From Microbacterium sp. 10M-3C3 (GTDB lineage Bacteria; Actinomycetota; Actinomycetes; Actinomycetales; Microbacteriaceae), in assembly GCF_003931875.1 (NCBI RefSeq), contig NZ_CP034245.1:1302001-1366000 (forward strand): a stretch of DNA of 64,000 nt, written 5' to 3'. Shown here piece after piece: positions 1-10,177 of this stretch. The translations under genes and the position numbers were made by a program. Each line of letters opens with the position of its first letter. Positions within the stretch are counted from its first letter, which is position 1. The notes under the pieces were generated by a model. It saw only the letters and a list, made by a program, of their open reading frames with translations. It did no database searches and was not told the DNA's origin.

Positions 1-302
1 GCGACGAGGAGATGGCGCGGATCGCCGCCGACCGCGGCTACTACCTCTCCTTCGCCGGCAACGTGACCTTCAAGAACGCGCAGAACCTCCGCGACGCCCT
101 GGCGGTGACGCCGCGCGAGCGGATCCTCGTCGAGACGGATGCGCCGTTCCTCACGCCGACGCCCTTCCGCGGTCGACCGAACGCGCCCTACCTCGTGCCG
201 GTGACGATGCGCTTCCTGGCCGCCGAGCTCGGCGCCGACCTGGACGAGCTGTGCGCCCAGGTCGCCGCCAACACGCTCGAGGTCTACGGCTCGTTCGACT
301 GA
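1..302 (+). CDS. tatD: TatD-family metal-dependent hydrolase (3' part only)
   Basis: This is the C-terminal third of a TatD-family hydrolase. The start lies before the window and the reading frame is open from base 3. The family forms TIM barrels with a two-metal site and acts as 3'-5' exonuclease/DNase or deoxyribonuclease in the cytoplasm. The ETDAPFLTP motif and the following RGRPNAPYLV segment are the family's C-terminal metal-binding signature, and the protein ends at the usual place after the LEVYG helix. In actinobacteria tatD normally precedes rsmA and ispE; here a transporter gene on the other strand follows instead. Confidence 0.93.
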   Translation, partial: DEEMARIAADRGYYLSFAGNVTFKNAQNLRDALAVTPRERILVETDAPFLTPTPFRGRPNAPYLVPVTMRFLAAELGADLDELCAQVAANTLEVYGSFD

Positions 303-317
303 CGCGCGCCGCGCCGG

Positions 318-1778
318 TCAGCGGCGCGCAGGCTCCTTCGCCTTGCGGACGAACAGCGTCTCGGTCTGCTCGAGCTCCATGCCCTTGGTCTCCGGCACGC
401 GCCACGCGACGTACGCGAACGACAGCGCGGCGAACAGCGCGTACATGCCGTACGTGAGCGGCAGCGACCAGGCCGACATCGCCGGGAACGACACCGTGAT
501 GAGGAAGTTCGCGACCCACTGGGCGGCGGCGGCGACGCCGAGCGCCTTGCCACGGATGCGGCTCGGGAAGATCTCGCCGAGGAGCACCCAGACGAGCGGC
601 CCCCACGACGCGCCGAAGCCGACGACGAAGAGGTTCGCCGCGATGAGCGCGATCGGACCCCACGCCCCGGGCAGCGTCGGCTCGCCGTCCACGTTCTCCG
701 CGAACGCGAACGCGAGCGCCATCGTGGCCAGCGACAGCGTCATGAGCACGGAGCCGGTGAGCAGGATCGGCTTGCGGCCGACGCGATCGACGAGCCAGAT
801 CGCGATGAGGGTCACGACGACGTTCGTGACGCTCGTGATCACCGAGATCAGCAGCGAGTTGCTCTCGTCGAACCCGACGGCCTTCCAGAGGGTCGTGGAG
901 TAGTAGAAGATCACGTTGATGCCGACGAACTGCTGGAACGTCGACAGGATGATGCCGACCCACACGATGCCCTGGAGGCCGAGGACCGGGCCGCGCAGCG
1001 ACGCGCCCTTGTTCTTGCGGTCCTCCTCGATCGCGGTGCGGATCTCGTTGACCGACTTGTCGAGGTCCGCCTCGGGCACGAGGCGCGCGAAGATCTCGCG
1101 CGCCTCGTCGTTGCGGCCCTTGGCGAGCAGGTAGCGCGGCGACTCGGGCATCACGAAGGCGAGCAGGCCGTACACGGCGGCGGGGATGACGCCCACGAGG
1201 AACATCCAGCGCCACGCCTCCATGCCCCACCACAGCTGCTCCGACGCGCCGCCGGCGACGCCCGCGAGGAGGGCGTCGGACAGCAGCGCGGCGAAGATGC
1301 CGAGCGTGATCGCGAGCTGCTGCAGCGACGCGAGGCTGCCGCGGATCTGCCGCGGTGCGATCTCGGCGATGTAGGCCGGAGCGACGACCGACGCGATGCC
1401 GATGCCGATGCCGCCGATCACGCGCCACACGATGAGGTCGGGAACGCTGAAGGTGAGCCCCGATCCGATCGAGGACACCAGGAACATCACCGATCCGAGC
1501 ATCATCGTCTTCAGACGCCCCCACCGGTCCGACAGGCCGCCGGCAATGATCGCCCCCACGGCGCAGCCGAGCAGCGCGACGGCGACCACGAATCCGGTCA
1601 GCACGCTGTTGAGCTCGAAGTTGCCCGAGATCGAGTCGACGGCGCCGTTGATGACCGACGAGTCGAAGCCGAAGAGGAAGCCGCCCACCGCGGCGGCGAC
1701 GGACAGGCCGATCGCGCGGCGGCCGAAGGGGCTGCGCAGCGAGAAGGCGTCCGCCGGAATGGTTCCGGTTGTGCTCAT
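318..1778 (-). CDS. Sugar porter, MFS superfamily (proton symporter type)
   Basis: A 486-residue twelve-helix transporter of the MFS sugar-porter family (XylE/GlcP/AraE type), expected to import a hexose or pentose with protons. Visible signatures are [15 protein letters not shown] in helix 1, the loop motif [17 protein letters not shown] before the central loop, [13 protein letters not shown] in helix 7, VDRVGRKP in the second half and the PETKG ending. The substrate cannot be told from sequence. It sits between tatD and rsmA on the opposite strand and is monocistronic. A TACCGT hexamer ends seven bases before the ATG, so the transcript is probably leaderless or nearly so. Confidence 0.93.
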   Translation of the reverse strand: MSTTGTIPADAFSLRSPFGRRAIGLSVAAAVGGFLFGFDSSVINGAVDSISGNFELNSVLTGFVVAVALLGCAVGAIIAGGLSDRWGRLKTMMLGSVMFLVSSIGSGLTFSVPDLIVWRVIGGIGIGIASVVAPAYIAEIAPRQIRGSLASLQQLAITLGIFAALLSDALLAGVAGGASEQLWWGMEAWRWMFLVGVIPAAVYGLLAFVMPESPRYLLAKGRNDEAREIFARLVPEADLDKSVNEIRTAIEEDRKNKGASLRGPVLGLQGIVWVGIILSTFQQFVGINVIFYYSTTLWKAVGFDESNSLLISVITSVTNVVVTLIAIWLVDRVGRKPILLTGSVLMTLSLATMALAFAFAENVDGEPTLPGAWGPIALIAANLFVVGFGASWGPLVWVLLGEIFPSRIRGKALGVAAAAQWVANFLITVSFPAMSAWSLPLTYGMYALFAALSFAYVAWRVPETKGMELEQTETLFVRKAKEPARR

Positions 1779-1836
1779 GCTCGAAACGGTACTCCGGGTC
1801 CTGTCCGCGGGAGCCGGGCTTGCCCGCGCGTCTGGC

Positions 1837-1842
1837 TACAGT
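1837..1842 (+). promoter_or_regulatory. -10 hexamer of rsmA (leaderless)
   Basis: TACAGT is followed by exactly six bases and then the rsmA ATG, so transcription is expected to start at or next to the start codon. It is one of a series of identical arrangements in the window. Confidence 0.6.
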
Positions 1843-1848
1843 GAAGGG

Positions 1849-2727
1849 ATGCCCGTGTCCCTCCTCGGCGCCGCCGACATCCGACGCCTCGCCGCCGATC
1901 TCGACGTCGTGCCCACCAAGAAGCTCGGGCAGAACTTCGTCGTCGACGCCAACACGGTGCGCAAGATCGTCGCGGTCGCGGGTGTCACCCCGGATGACCG
2001 CGTGGTCGAGGTCGGGCCCGGCCTCGGGTCGCTCACGCTCGCCGTGCTCGAGACGGGAGCGCACGTCGTGGCGGTCGAGATCGACCATCGGCTCGCGGCG
2101 CGCCTGCCCACCACCGCCCGCGACCGGGGCGTGCCCGACGGCGCGCTCACCGTGGTCGCCGCCGACGCGCTGCGGGTGGCCGAGCTCCCCGGCGATCCCG
2201 ACGTGCTCGTGGCGAACCTGCCCTACAACGTCTCGGTGCCGGTGCTGCTGCACTTCCTCGAGACCTTCCCGCACCTGCGCCGCGGCGTGGTGATGGTGCA
2301 GGCCGAGGTGGGGGAGCGGCTGGCCGCGCCGCCCGGCTCGAAGGTGTACGGCGCGCCGAGCGCGAAGGCCGCGTGGTACGGCCCGTGGCGACTCGCGGGC
2401 ACCGTGTCGCGCCAGGTGTTCTGGCCTGTCCCCAACGTCGACTCGGTGCTCGTCGGGTTCACGCGCGATCCGCAGCCCCGCGGCGACGAGGACGAGCGCC
2501 GACGCACCTTCGCGATCGTCGATGCCGCGTTCCAGCAGCGGCGCAAGATGCTCCGGCAGGCGCTGTCGGCGATCCTCGGGGGCAGCGCGGCCGCCGCATC
2601 CGAGGTGCTCGACCGCGCCGGCGTCGCGCCGACCGCGCGCGGCGAGGAGCTCTCGATCGACGATTTCCAGCGCATCGCGCGGGTCGTGGCGGAGTCGGGC
2701 GCGGATCCGTACCCGGCGGATTCATAG
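1849..2727 (+). CDS. rsmA: 16S rRNA dimethyladenosine transferase RsmA (KsgA)
   Basis: This 292-residue enzyme dimethylates two adjacent adenines in the 3'-terminal hairpin of 16S rRNA with S-adenosylmethionine, a late step in small-subunit assembly. Signatures are [18 protein letters not shown], the SAM-binding [12 protein letters not shown] (residues 45-60), and the catalytic [11 protein letters not shown] near residue 122. The C-terminal [11 protein letters not shown] segment is also typical. The ATG at 1849 is chosen because it gives the family N-terminus ([11 protein letters not shown]) and lies six bases after TACAGT; the frame is open further upstream without family similarity. ispE normally follows directly but is displaced by three genes. 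Confidence 0.97.
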   Translation: MPVSLLGAADIRRLAADLDVVPTKKLGQNFVVDANTVRKIVAVAGVTPDDRVVEVGPGLGSLTLAVLETGAHVVAVEIDHRLAARLPTTARDRGVPDGALTVVAADALRVAELPGDPDVLVANLPYNVSVPVLLHFLETFPHLRRGVVMVQAEVGERLAAPPGSKVYGAPSAKAAWYGPWRLAGTVSRQVFWPVPNVDSVLVGFTRDPQPRGDEDERRRTFAIVDAAFQQRRKMLRQALSAILGGSAAAASEVLDRAGVAPTARGEELSIDDFQRIARVVAESGADPYPADS

Positions 2728-2830
2728 CGCGTCTGCGCCCCGTTCACGAAACATCCCCGTAACATTTGCCTCCAGCCGGAAAACTGGAAGGCTCACCGCC
2801 CCATCCCGCGGGGCGGCCCGAAGGGGGATC

Positions 2831-3766
2831 ATGCGGTACGCCGAGTACCCGAGCGCCGAACGCGTTCTGCTCCATCTCAGCGACACCCACCTGCTCGCCG
2901 CCGGCGGTCGGCTCTACGACTCCGTCGACGCCGACGCCCACCTCGCGCGTGCGCTGCGGGCGATCGAGGACTCGGGTGTGCGACCCGACGCCCTCGTGTT
3001 CACGGGCGACCTGGCCGACCACGGCGAGCCCGACGCCTACGGGCGCGTGCGCGCCCTCGTCGAGCCGCTCGCCGAGCGCCTCGACGCGCGCGTGATCTGG
3101 GTCATGGGCAACCACGACGACCGCGCCGCCTTCCGTGCCGGGCTGCTCGCGGGCGACGAGGCGACGGGCCGCGCGCCGGTCCACCGCGTCGACGAGCTCG
3201 ACGGCCTGCGGATCGTCACGCTCGACACGACGGTGCCCGGATTCCACCACGGCGAGGTCTCCGACGCGCAGCTGCGCTGGCTCGCCGATCTGCTGCGCAC
3301 GCCCGCGCCGCTCGGCACGATCCTCGCGCTGCACCACCCGCCGGTTCCGAGCGTGCTGGCCCTCGCCGCGACCGTCGAGCTGCGCGATCAGCATCGCCTC
3401 GCGACGGTCCTGCGGGGCACCGACGTGCGCGCGATCATCGGCGGGCACCTGCACTACTCGACGTTCGCGACGTTCGCCGGCATCCCGGTGTCGGTCGCCT
3501 CGGCCACGTGCTACACGCAGGACCTGACGGTCCCCGTGGGCGGCACGCGGCCGCGCGACGGCGCGCAGGGCTTCAACCTCATGCACGTCTACGACGAGAC
3601 GATCGTCCATTCCGTCGTGCCGCTGGACGCGGCGCCGGCGCTGCAGTACGTCGACGCGGCCGAGTCCACGCAGCGCCTGCGCGACGCGGGCATCCAGGTG
3701 CCCGCGACGAGCCGGGTCAGCGGGCGGACATCGCCGCCGACGGCTCCGCTTCCGATCCTGCACTGA
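2831..3766 (+). CDS. Calcineurin-like metallophosphoesterase (CpdA/3',5'-cAMP phosphodiesterase type)
   Basis: A 311-residue two-metal phosphoesterase of the CpdA-like branch, the family that hydrolyses cyclic nucleotides and other phosphodiesters. The five conserved blocks are present in order: LSDTHL (about residue 17), FTGDLAD (60), MGNHDD (93), LALHHPP (167) and [10 protein letters not shown] (204), which together supply all metal ligands. The start is the ATG after AAGGGGGATC; the open frame runs further upstream without family similarity. Its 3' end overlaps the 3' end of the convergent Stealth gene by 50 bp. The physiological substrate is not evident. Confidence 0.93.
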   Translation: MRYAEYPSAERVLLHLSDTHLLAAGGRLYDSVDADAHLARALRAIEDSGVRPDALVFTGDLADHGEPDAYGRVRALVEPLAERLDARVIWVMGNHDDRAAFRAGLLAGDEATGRAPVHRVDELDGLRIVTLDTTVPGFHHGEVSDAQLRWLADLLRTPAPLGTILALHHPPVPSVLALAATVELRDQHRLATVLRGTDVRAIIGGHLHYSTFATFAGIPVSVASATCYTQDLTVPVGGTRPRDGAQGFNLMHVYDETIVHSVVPLDAAPALQYVDAAESTQRLRDAGIQVPATSRVSGRTSPPTAPLPILH

Positions 3767-5300
3767 GCTCGGCGCGCTCCCACGGCGCCCGGATCGGGAA
3801 CGCGCGTTCCAGGCACGAGCGCAGCGCCCGCACGCGCATCTCCTCCGGCATCTCCGGCACGCTGCCGTCGTTGAGGCAGAACATGTCGGTGTCGCGGCGG
3901 GTGACGAGGCGCTCCATGATGCGCAGCGACTCCAGCTGCGTGGTCTGCACGTACTGCACGCGCGGCTCGCGCGTGACCACCGCGCGGCCGGTGAGCAGCG
4001 CGTAGTAGTGGTACAGGCTGTTGGTCACCGAGATGTCCGTCGCCGAGCGGAAGCGGCTCGCGGCCGTGCGCGCGTAGTCGTCGGCGAACTCGCGCTCGAG
4101 CTCGGCCGCGATCGAGCGCCGCATGGGAGCGGCGCAGTGCTCGAGGTCGTGCGTGATGACGCGCCCGAAGCGCTCCTGCAGCAGCGCGCGGTTCACGCGC
4201 AGTCCGTTGTCATGCCCCGAGCGCCCGGCGTGGGCCGGTCCCGACCCGATGCGGATGCCGCTCTCGACGAAGCGGCTCACACCGCCGCCGGAGAAGAACA
4301 GCTCGGGGGAGACGGGGCGCCCGAAGAACATGTCGTCGTTGCTGTAGAGGAAGTGCTCGGCCAGGCCGGGGATGCGGTGCAGCTGCGCCTCGACCGCGTG
4401 GGAGTTGTGCGTCGGGAGCACCGCGGGGTCGGCGAAGAACTCCTCGCTTCGGACGATGGTCACCTTCGGGTGGTCGGCGAGCCACGCGGGGCGCGGCGAG
4501 TCGGTCGCGATGAAGATGCGGCGCACCCACGGCGCGTACATGTGGACGCTGCGCAGCGCGTAGCGCAGCTCGTCGATCTGCCGGTAGCGGGCGGGGGAGT
4601 CGTCGCCGTCGCCGACGACGTAGCCCTGCATCCGCGCGGCCCGCTGCCGCTGGAACTCGCTCGAGGAGCCGTCCACCCACGAGAAGACCATGTCGATCTC
4701 GTCGACGACCTCGTTGGGGTGCGGGTCGAACATCCCCGCGATGGTCCGCCAGCGGCGCCCGTGCCTCTCGACCTCGACGTACGTCACGTCCTCGACGGCC
4801 ATGACGCGTCGCGTGAGCGCGGTGGGGCGCGGCGCTTCGACGAGCGTCGCGCCGAAGCGCCAGAACTCCAGACGCGGCGCGAGAGACGCGCCGTAGCGGT
4901 ACGCGCCGTTGCCGCTCGTGCGGGGACGGTACACCGCGTACGACGCGAGCGCGCCGGCCGCCGCATCCGCACTGTGCGCGGGCACGGGGTCCTCACCGCG
5001 CGCCTTGACGTAGAACGGGTCGCCCGGACGCGCGGCCGTCAGGGCGGCGAGGGCCGCCGGGGCGCGATCGGCGTCGACGACGAGCTTGGGGCGGCGGTTT
5101 CCGTCGCGCACGAGCAGCACCTCGACGTCGGCCGCCTCGAGCGCCGCGGCGATGTCGATGAGATCGGCTGCGAGCGCCTCGGCGGGCGACACCTCGTCGC
5201 TGACGAGATGGAGGACACCGTCGAGCAGCCGGACGTCCTCGCGCGCGAGCAGTGCCCGCCACGGGTCGGACTCGGCGGGGAGGGGAACGATACGACGCAC
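3717..5300 (-). CDS. Stealth family sugar-phosphate transferase
   Basis: A 527-residue Stealth protein. The family (CpsY, XcbA, SacB and GlcNAc-1-phosphotransferase relatives) makes phosphodiester-linked sugars in capsules and cell-wall polymers. The conserved regions are clear: CR1 [13 protein letters not shown] (about residue 201), CR2 [20 protein letters not shown] (241-260) with [22 protein letters not shown] (316-328), [14 protein letters not shown], and the closing FCLNDGS region. The roughly 190-residue N-terminal part is a separate less conserved domain. The start chosen is GTG at 5300 because AAGGAG lies six bases upstream; an in-frame ATG 66 bases earlier has no such support. Acceptor and donor are unknown. 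Confidence 0.92.
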   Translation of the reverse strand: MRRIVPLPAESDPWRALLAREDVRLLDGVLHLVSDEVSPAEALAADLIDIAAALEAADVEVLLVRDGNRRPKLVVDADRAPAALAALTAARPGDPFYVKARGEDPVPAHSADAAAGALASYAVYRPRTSGNGAYRYGASLAPRLEFWRFGATLVEAPRPTALTRRVMAVEDVTYVEVERHGRRWRTIAGMFDPHPNEVVDEIDMVFSWVDGSSSEFQRQRAARMQGYVVGDGDDSPARYRQIDELRYALRSVHMYAPWVRRIFIATDSPRPAWLADHPKVTIVRSEEFFADPAVLPTHNSHAVEAQLHRIPGLAEHFLYSNDDMFFGRPVSPELFFSGGGVSRFVESGIRIGSGPAHAGRSGHDNGLRVNRALLQERFGRVITHDLEHCAAPMRRSIAAELEREFADDYARTAASRFRSATDISVTNSLYHYYALLTGRAVVTREPRVQYVQTTQLESLRIMERLVTRRDTDMFCLNDGSVPEMPEEMRVRALRSCLERAFPIRAPWERAELSAGSEAEPSAAMSAR

Positions 5301-5429
5301 TGCGTTCTCCTTCCTGTTGTCGGCCGCAGCCGGGTTCGGGGGCGGCGCAGGTCGCGCTCGCCTCACCGTACGGACTCCCCGTTACGAGGGCATTTCGCCG
5401 AGGGGAGTTCGCACGGGACGGCTGAGCGC

Positions 5430-5435
5430 TAGGGT
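5430..5435 (+). promoter_or_regulatory. -10 hexamer of the aldo/keto reductase gene (leaderless)
   Basis: TAGGGT is followed by six bases and the GTG start at 5442. GGAG in those six bases could act as a weak ribosome-binding site if transcription began earlier. Confidence 0.55.
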
Positions 5436-5441
5436 CGGAGA

Positions 5442-6506
5442 GTGACCGACCGACCGCGTTTCCGCCCGGACGTGAAAGACATCCATCGCCCGTACGCCGC
5501 TGCCGGGGATCGCTATGACGCGATGGACTACCGGCAAGTGGGTACGAGTGGATTGTATCTGCCCGCCGTGTCGCTCGGGCTCTGGTGGAACTTCGGGGAC
5601 AACATCCCCTTCGATCGCCAGCGCGAGCTCCTGCGGCACGCGTTCGACCGGGGCGTGACGCACTTCGACCTCGCCAACAACTACGGACCGCCCTACGGCT
5701 CGGCCGAGACGAACTTCGGCCGCATGCTGCGCGAGGACTTCGCGCCCTACCGCGACGAGCTCATCGTCTCGTCCAAGGCCGGCTGGGACATGTGGCCGGG
5801 CCCCTACGGCGATCTCGGCTCGCGCAAGTACATCCTCGCGAGCGCCGAGCAGTCGCTGCGCCGGCTGGGCCTGGACTACGTCGACATCTTCTACTCGCAC
5901 CGCCCCGACCCCGAGACCCCGGTCGAGGAGACCATCGGCGCGCTGGACACGCTCGTCCGGCAGGGCAAGGCGCTGTACGTCGGCATCTCGCAGTACGACG
6001 AGAAGCAGACGGCGGTCGCCGCGGCCGTCGCGCGCTCGCTCGGCACGCCGCTGGTCATCCATCAGCCGTCCTACTCGATCGTCGACCGCTGGATCGAGGA
6101 CGGCCTGACCGGCGTGCTCGCGCAGGAGGGCATGGGCGCGATCGCGTTCGTCCCGCTCGCGCAGGGTGTGCTCACCGACAAGTACCTCGGCGACGGCCGG
6201 GCGCAGCGCGCGCAGAAGCGCTCGTCGCTGCCGGAGAACCCGCTGCCGCACACCGCGATCTCGGCGCTGCGCAGCCTCAACATCATCGCGAAGGAGCGCG
6301 GGCAGACCCTCGCCCAGATGGCGATCCAGTGGGTGCTGCGCGAGCCGACCGTCGCGTCAGCCCTCATCGGCGCATCGCGCATCGAGCAGCTCGACGACAA
6401 CCTCGCCGCCGTGACCGGTCCGGCGTTCGACGTTGAGGAGCTCGAACGGATCGACGCCCTCGCCGAGAACATCGACCTGAAGCGCTGGGCGGACGGGGGC
6501 TCGTGA
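5442..6506 (+). CDS. Aldo/keto reductase, YghZ / glyceraldehyde-3-phosphate reductase type
   Basis: A 354-residue NADPH-dependent aldo/keto reductase of the AKR14-like (YghZ) and Kv-beta branch, known to reduce L-glyceraldehyde 3-phosphate and methylglyoxal. The catalytic tetrad is visible as D in [15 protein letters not shown] (Asp and Tyr), K in VSSKAG and H in YSHRPD. The cofactor segment [14 protein letters not shown] is near the C-terminus. The leading segment [19 protein letters not shown] is typical of the subfamily. The stop overlaps the ispE start in GTGA, so ispE is co-transcribed from this gene's promoter. Confidence 0.93.
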   Translation: MTDRPRFRPDVKDIHRPYAAAGDRYDAMDYRQVGTSGLYLPAVSLGLWWNFGDNIPFDRQRELLRHAFDRGVTHFDLANNYGPPYGSAETNFGRMLREDFAPYRDELIVSSKAGWDMWPGPYGDLGSRKYILASAEQSLRRLGLDYVDIFYSHRPDPETPVEETIGALDTLVRQGKALYVGISQYDEKQTAVAAAVARSLGTPLVIHQPSYSIVDRWIEDGLTGVLAQEGMGAIAFVPLAQGVLTDKYLGDGRAQRAQKRSSLPENPLPHTAISALRSLNIIAKERGQTLAQMAIQWVLREPTVASALIGASRIEQLDDNLAAVTGPAFDVEELERIDALAENIDLKRWADGGS

Positions 6507-7432
6507 GCCTCGCCGCCTCCTCCGACGGCGTCCGCGTCCGCGCTCCCGGGAAGATCAACGTCTTCCTCGAAGTCGGCGATGTGCAGGAGGACGGCTACCA
6601 CGAGGTGGCGACCGCGTATCAGGCGGTGTCGCTCTACGAGGACGTGTGGGCGACCCCGGCCGACGACGTGACCCTGCGCGTCGAGGGCGACGTGCCTCTC
6701 GGCGACGTGCCCACCGACGAGCGGAACCTCGCCGTCCGCGCCGTCCGGCTGCTGCAGCGCACGACCGGCGTCACCGACGGCGTGCGGCTCGACATCCGCA
6801 AGTCGGTGCCCGTGGCCGGCGGCATGGGCGGCGGATCGGCGGATGCGGCGGCAGCACTGGTCGCGTGCGACGCGCTGTGGGGCACCGGCCTGTCGACGAC
6901 GGAGCTCCTGCGCCTGGCCGCGCTCCTCGGCGCGGACGTGCCCTTCTCCCTCCAGGGCGGCACGGCGGTGGGCACCGGCCGCGGCGACGAGCTGAGCCCC
7001 GCCCTCGCGCGCGGGCGCTTCGACTGGGTGCTCGTGCCGCACGGCGAGGGCATGTCGACGCCCGTCGTCTACCGGGCGCTCGACGAGCACCGCGAACGGC
7101 ACTCGGGCGACATCGCGCCGATCTCGCGCCGGCCCGCCGTGGACGCCGACGTGCTGCACGCGCTGCGGCAGGGCGACGCCGGCATGCTCGCAGCCGCCGT
7201 GCGCAACGACCTTCAGGCGCCCGCGCTCCGCTTGCGCCCCGACCTCGCCGGCGTCCTCGAGACGGGGGAGCGCGCGGGCGCTCTCGCGGGCATCGTGTCG
7301 GGCTCGGGGCCTACGCTCGCCTTCCTGGCCGCCGACGAGGCGGCCGCGATCGACGTGCAGGTGAGCCTCAGCGCGGCGGGGCTTCGGGCGATCCACGTGC
7401 ACGGACCCGTGCCCGGGGCCCGCGTGGTGTGA
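6503..7432 (+). CDS. ispE: 4-diphosphocytidyl-2-C-methyl-D-erythritol kinase IspE
   Basis: This 309-residue GHMP kinase phosphorylates CDP-methylerythritol in the MEP pathway of isoprenoid precursor synthesis. It shows the N-terminal [12 protein letters not shown] segment with the catalytic Lys and Asn, the ATP-binding loop [17 protein letters not shown] (about residues 97-113), the [12 protein letters not shown] block and the C-terminal [10 protein letters not shown] motif. GTG 6503 overlaps the stop of the upstream reductase by four bases, so translation is probably coupled. In relatives ispE usually follows rsmA. Confidence 0.97.
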   Translation: MSLAASSDGVRVRAPGKINVFLEVGDVQEDGYHEVATAYQAVSLYEDVWATPADDVTLRVEGDVPLGDVPTDERNLAVRAVRLLQRTTGVTDGVRLDIRKSVPVAGGMGGGSADAAAALVACDALWGTGLSTTELLRLAALLGADVPFSLQGGTAVGTGRGDELSPALARGRFDWVLVPHGEGMSTPVVYRALDEHRERHSGDIAPISRRPAVDADVLHALRQGDAGMLAAAVRNDLQAPALRLRPDLAGVLETGERAGALAGIVSGSGPTLAFLAADEAAAIDVQVSLSAAGLRAIHVHGPVPGARVV

Positions 7433-7573
7433 GCGCGCGGGAATGTACACGCGGCGTCGGACGATGACAAGTTGTGACGTGGCACCCGCTCGTGTCCGAC
7501 CGCTCGGGTAGCGTGTCAACCCCCTGTGGCCTGTGATCCGCTGCGCGCGGGCCGCCCCGGAACCGGAGGAATC

Positions 7574-7876
7574 ATGAAGGCAATCGTGGCCGGCGAGGTC
7601 ATCGCCGAGGCCGACAAGGCCGATCTCATCTCGATCGAGGGGAACTGGTACTTCCCGCCGCAGAGCGTGCGCGAGGGCGTGCTGACCGACAGCCCCACGC
7701 CGTACACGTGCCCGTGGAAGGGCGTGTGCCAGTACTACACCGTCACCGTCGGCGGCCAGGAGCTGCCCGACCGCGCGTGGGCCTACCCGGAGCCCTATCC
7801 GACCGCCATCGAGCGCGTCGGGAAGGACTTCTCCGGCTACGTCGCCTTCTGGAAGGAAGTCGAGGTCGTCGACTGA
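7574..7876 (+). CDS. DUF427 domain protein
   Basis: A 100-residue single-domain DUF427 protein. The fold is a small compact beta domain of unknown biochemical role. The conserved core WYFPPQSVREGVL, TPYTCPWKGVCQYY and the PEPYPTAIERVGKDFSGYVAF segment cover nearly the whole protein, so length is normal. An excellent GGAGG sits six bases before the ATG. A TAGCGT hexamer at 7508 may be its promoter. It lies 16 bp upstream of the ABC importer operon in the same direction, so it may be the first gene of that transcript, but a functional link is not shown. Confidence 0.9.
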   Translation: MKAIVAGEVIAEADKADLISIEGNWYFPPQSVREGVLTDSPTPYTCPWKGVCQYYTVTVGGQELPDRAWAYPEPYPTAIERVGKDFSGYVAFWKEVEVVD

Positions 7877-7892
7877 GTCGACGGACCCGCCC

Positions 7893-8717
7893 ATGATCGA
7901 GTTCCGCAACGTCTCGAAGGTCTTCCCCGACTCCACGCGCGCGGTCGACGACTTCAGTCTCGTCATCCCCTCGCGCAAGACGACGGTGCTCGTCGGCTCG
8001 TCCGGATGCGGCAAGACCACCCTGCTGCGCATGATCAACCGCATGGTCGATCCGACCTCCGGCACGATCGCGATCGACGACGAGGACATCGCGCAGCGCC
8101 GACCGGTCGAGCTTCGCCGGAGCATCGGCTACGTCATGCAGAACTCCGGGCTCCTGCCGCACTTCACCGTCGCCGACAACATCGCAACCGTGCCCGTCCT
8201 CGAGGGCGCCAAGCGCAAGGACGCCCGCGCACGGGCGCTCGAGCTCATGGACACCGTGGGCCTGGACCGCGCGATGGCCGACCGGTATCCGAGCCAGCTC
8301 TCGGGCGGTCAGCAGCAGCGCGTGGGCGTGGCCCGCGGTCTCGCGGCCGACCCCAACATCCTGCTGATGGACGAGCCGTTCGGCGCGGTCGACCCGATCG
8401 TGCGCGCCGAGCTCCAGGAGGAGCTGCTGCGCCTGCAGCGCGAGATCGGCAAGACGATCGTGTTCGTCACGCACGACATCGACGAGGCCTTCCTCCTGGG
8501 CGACCAGGTCGTGATCCTGCAGAGGGGCGCGCACAAAGCGCAGGTGGGGACGCCCGAGGAGATCCTCGCCGACCCCGCCGACGACTTCGTGGCCAGCTTC
8601 GTCGGGGCCGACCGCGGCAAGCGCGCGCTCCACCTGAAGCGCACCGGGGCGCGCACCGTCGTCGTGGACGGCGACGGCCGGCCGCAGGGAGCGCTCGTGG
8701 AGGACACGGCGACGTGA
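7893..8717 (+). CDS. Osmoprotectant ABC importer, ATP-binding protein (OpuCA/ProV type)
   Basis: A 274-residue ATPase driving uptake of glycine betaine, choline or carnitine-like osmolytes. It has Walker A GSSGCGKTT (about residues 36-44), the Q-loop MQNSGLLPH, the signature QLSGGQQQRVGVARG, Walker B NILLMDEPFGAVDP and the H-loop VFVTHD. The C-terminal tandem CBS domains that sense ionic strength in many OpuA/OpuC ATPases are missing; the protein ends about 40 residues after the ATPase fold. The stop overlaps the next start in GTGA. Confidence 0.93.
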   Translation: MIEFRNVSKVFPDSTRAVDDFSLVIPSRKTTVLVGSSGCGKTTLLRMINRMVDPTSGTIAIDDEDIAQRRPVELRRSIGYVMQNSGLLPHFTVADNIATVPVLEGAKRKDARARALELMDTVGLDRAMADRYPSQLSGGQQQRVGVARGLAADPNILLMDEPFGAVDPIVRAELQEELLRLQREIGKTIVFVTHDIDEAFLLGDQVVILQRGAHKAQVGTPEEILADPADDFVASFVGADRGKRALHLKRTGARTVVVDGDGRPQGALVEDTAT

Positions 8718-9403
8718 ACTGGATCGCCGACAACCTCGACGTGATCGGGGAGCTCACGCTCGTGCACCTGCAGCAGAGCGTGCTGGCCGTCGTGATCGGG
8801 TTCGTGCTGTCGATCCCGCTCGGCTGGGTGGCGTGGCGCTACCAGCTCGTGCGCAGCGGCGTCATCACGATCACGGGGCTGCTGTACACGATCCCCTCGC
8901 TCGCGATGCTGATCCTGCTGCCGTCGGCCACCGGCTGGTACTCGATCATCAGCCCGGCGAACCTCATCGTCGCGCTGACCATCTACGCCATCGCGATCCT
9001 CGTGCGCTCGGTCGCCGACGGGCTCGACTCGGTCGACGACGGCGTGCGGCAGGCCTCGACCGCGCTGGGCTACGGCTCCTTCCGGCGGTTCTGGGCGGTC
9101 GAGCTGCCCCTGGCCGGTCCGGTCATCCTGGCGGGCCTGCGCGTCACGGTCGCGAGCACGATCGCGCTCGCGACCGTCGGCATCCTCGTCGGCATCACGA
9201 ACCTCGGCTACCTGTTCACGAACGGGCTCCAGCGCCGCATCATCCCCGAGGTGCTCGCGGGCGTCGTCGCGGTCGTGGTCCTCGCGATCGTCGTGGATCT
9301 CCTGCTCGTGCTCCTCGGCCGTGCCGTCATGCCGTGGACGCGGCGCGCGCTGCCGGATCGCGCCGCGCGTCCGCGTCCCGCGCCGATCGGAGCGGACGCA
9401 TGA
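8714..9403 (+). CDS. Osmoprotectant ABC importer, permease (OpuCB type)
   Basis: A 229-residue inner-membrane permease with five or six predicted helices. The BPD transporter signature with the EAA-like loop is seen as SVDDGVRQASTALGYGSFRR, which docks on the ATPase, and is followed by ELPLAGPVILAGLR. The start GTG overlaps the ATPase stop by four bases and its own stop overlaps the next permease start (ATGA), giving a tightly coupled operon. The protein ends in a short basic tail. Confidence 0.93.
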   Translation: MNWIADNLDVIGELTLVHLQQSVLAVVIGFVLSIPLGWVAWRYQLVRSGVITITGLLYTIPSLAMLILLPSATGWYSIISPANLIVALTIYAIAILVRSVADGLDSVDDGVRQASTALGYGSFRRFWAVELPLAGPVILAGLRVTVASTIALATVGILVGITNLGYLFTNGLQRRIIPEVLAGVVAVVVLAIVVDLLLVLLGRAVMPWTRRALPDRAARPRPAPIGADA

Positions 9404-10146
9404 ACCTGTTCGCCGACGCGATCGCGTGGATCCTCGGGGGCGGCTCGGCCTCGGCGCCCATCGGGGTCGCGCTCCTCCAGCAGCTCGCCTACACCGGCGT
9501 CTCCGTGCTCGTCGCCGCCGTCATCGCGGTCCCGATCGGCTGGTACATCGGCCACACCGGGCGCGGACGCGAGATCGCGGTGTCGATCTCCGGTGCCGCG
9601 CGCGCGATCCCGTCGTTCGGTCTGCTGATCCTGCTCGTCCTGCTCCTGGGCGTGCTGCTGAAGCCGCAGGCCGCGGTCATCACGTTCGTCATCCTCGCGA
9701 TCCCCTCGCTCCTGGCCGGCGCGTACACCGGCTTCGAGGCGATCGACCGGCGCGTCATCGACGCCGGGCGCGCGATGGGCATGACGGAGTGGCAGGTCCT
9801 GTGGCGGATCGAGGTGCCCCTCGGGCTGCCGCTGCTGGTCGGCGGCATCCGCGCGGCGACGCTCCAGGTCGTCGCCACCGTCACGATCGCCGCCTACATC
9901 GGGCTCGGGGGCCTCGGGCAGTACATCATCACGGGCCTCGCCCTGCGCCAGCTCGAGGTGATCATCGGCGGAGCGCTGCTGGTCGCCCTGCTCGCCCTGG
10001 TCCTCGACGGCATCTTCGCGATCGTGCAGCACGCCGTCGTCCCGCGCGGCGTCAAGGTCGGCATGGCACCGCGCGGCGCCCCCCGCGCCGCGGGCCGCCG
10101 CGTGCGCGCGACCGTCGCCACCGCCACGGAACCCGACCCCGCCTGA
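9400..10146 (+). CDS. Osmoprotectant ABC importer, permease (OpuCD type)
   Basis: A 248-residue second permease paired with the preceding one. The EAA loop is DRRVIDAGRAMGMTEWQVL, followed by RIEVPLGLPLLVGGIRAAT and the glycine-rich YIGLGGLGQYIITG stretch typical of OpuCD and ProW proteins. The C-terminal 30 residues are an Arg/Ala-rich cytoplasmic tail. ATG 9400 overlaps the previous stop. Two different permeases with one ATPase and one lipoprotein is the OpuC arrangement. Confidence 0.93.
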   Translation: MNLFADAIAWILGGGSASAPIGVALLQQLAYTGVSVLVAAVIAVPIGWYIGHTGRGREIAVSISGAARAIPSFGLLILLVLLLGVLLKPQAAVITFVILAIPSLLAGAYTGFEAIDRRVIDAGRAMGMTEWQVLWRIEVPLGLPLLVGGIRAATLQVVATVTIAAYIGLGGLGQYIITGLALRQLEVIIGGALLVALLALVLDGIFAIVQHAVVPRGVKVGMAPRGAPRAAGRRVRATVATATEPDPA

Positions 10147-10177
10147 CCCCACGTCCCCACCCAGAAAGAGGAAGCAC

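Noticed and set aside
151-2274. A 707-codon minus-strand frame across rsmA and the transporter
   Set aside because: It runs in a different frame over two recognised genes and has typical shadow composition.
7433-7573. Riboswitch upstream of DUF427 and the osmolyte importer
   Set aside because: The 140 bp contain a possible -10 (TAGCGT) but no glycine, SAM or ydaO-type core could be recognised.
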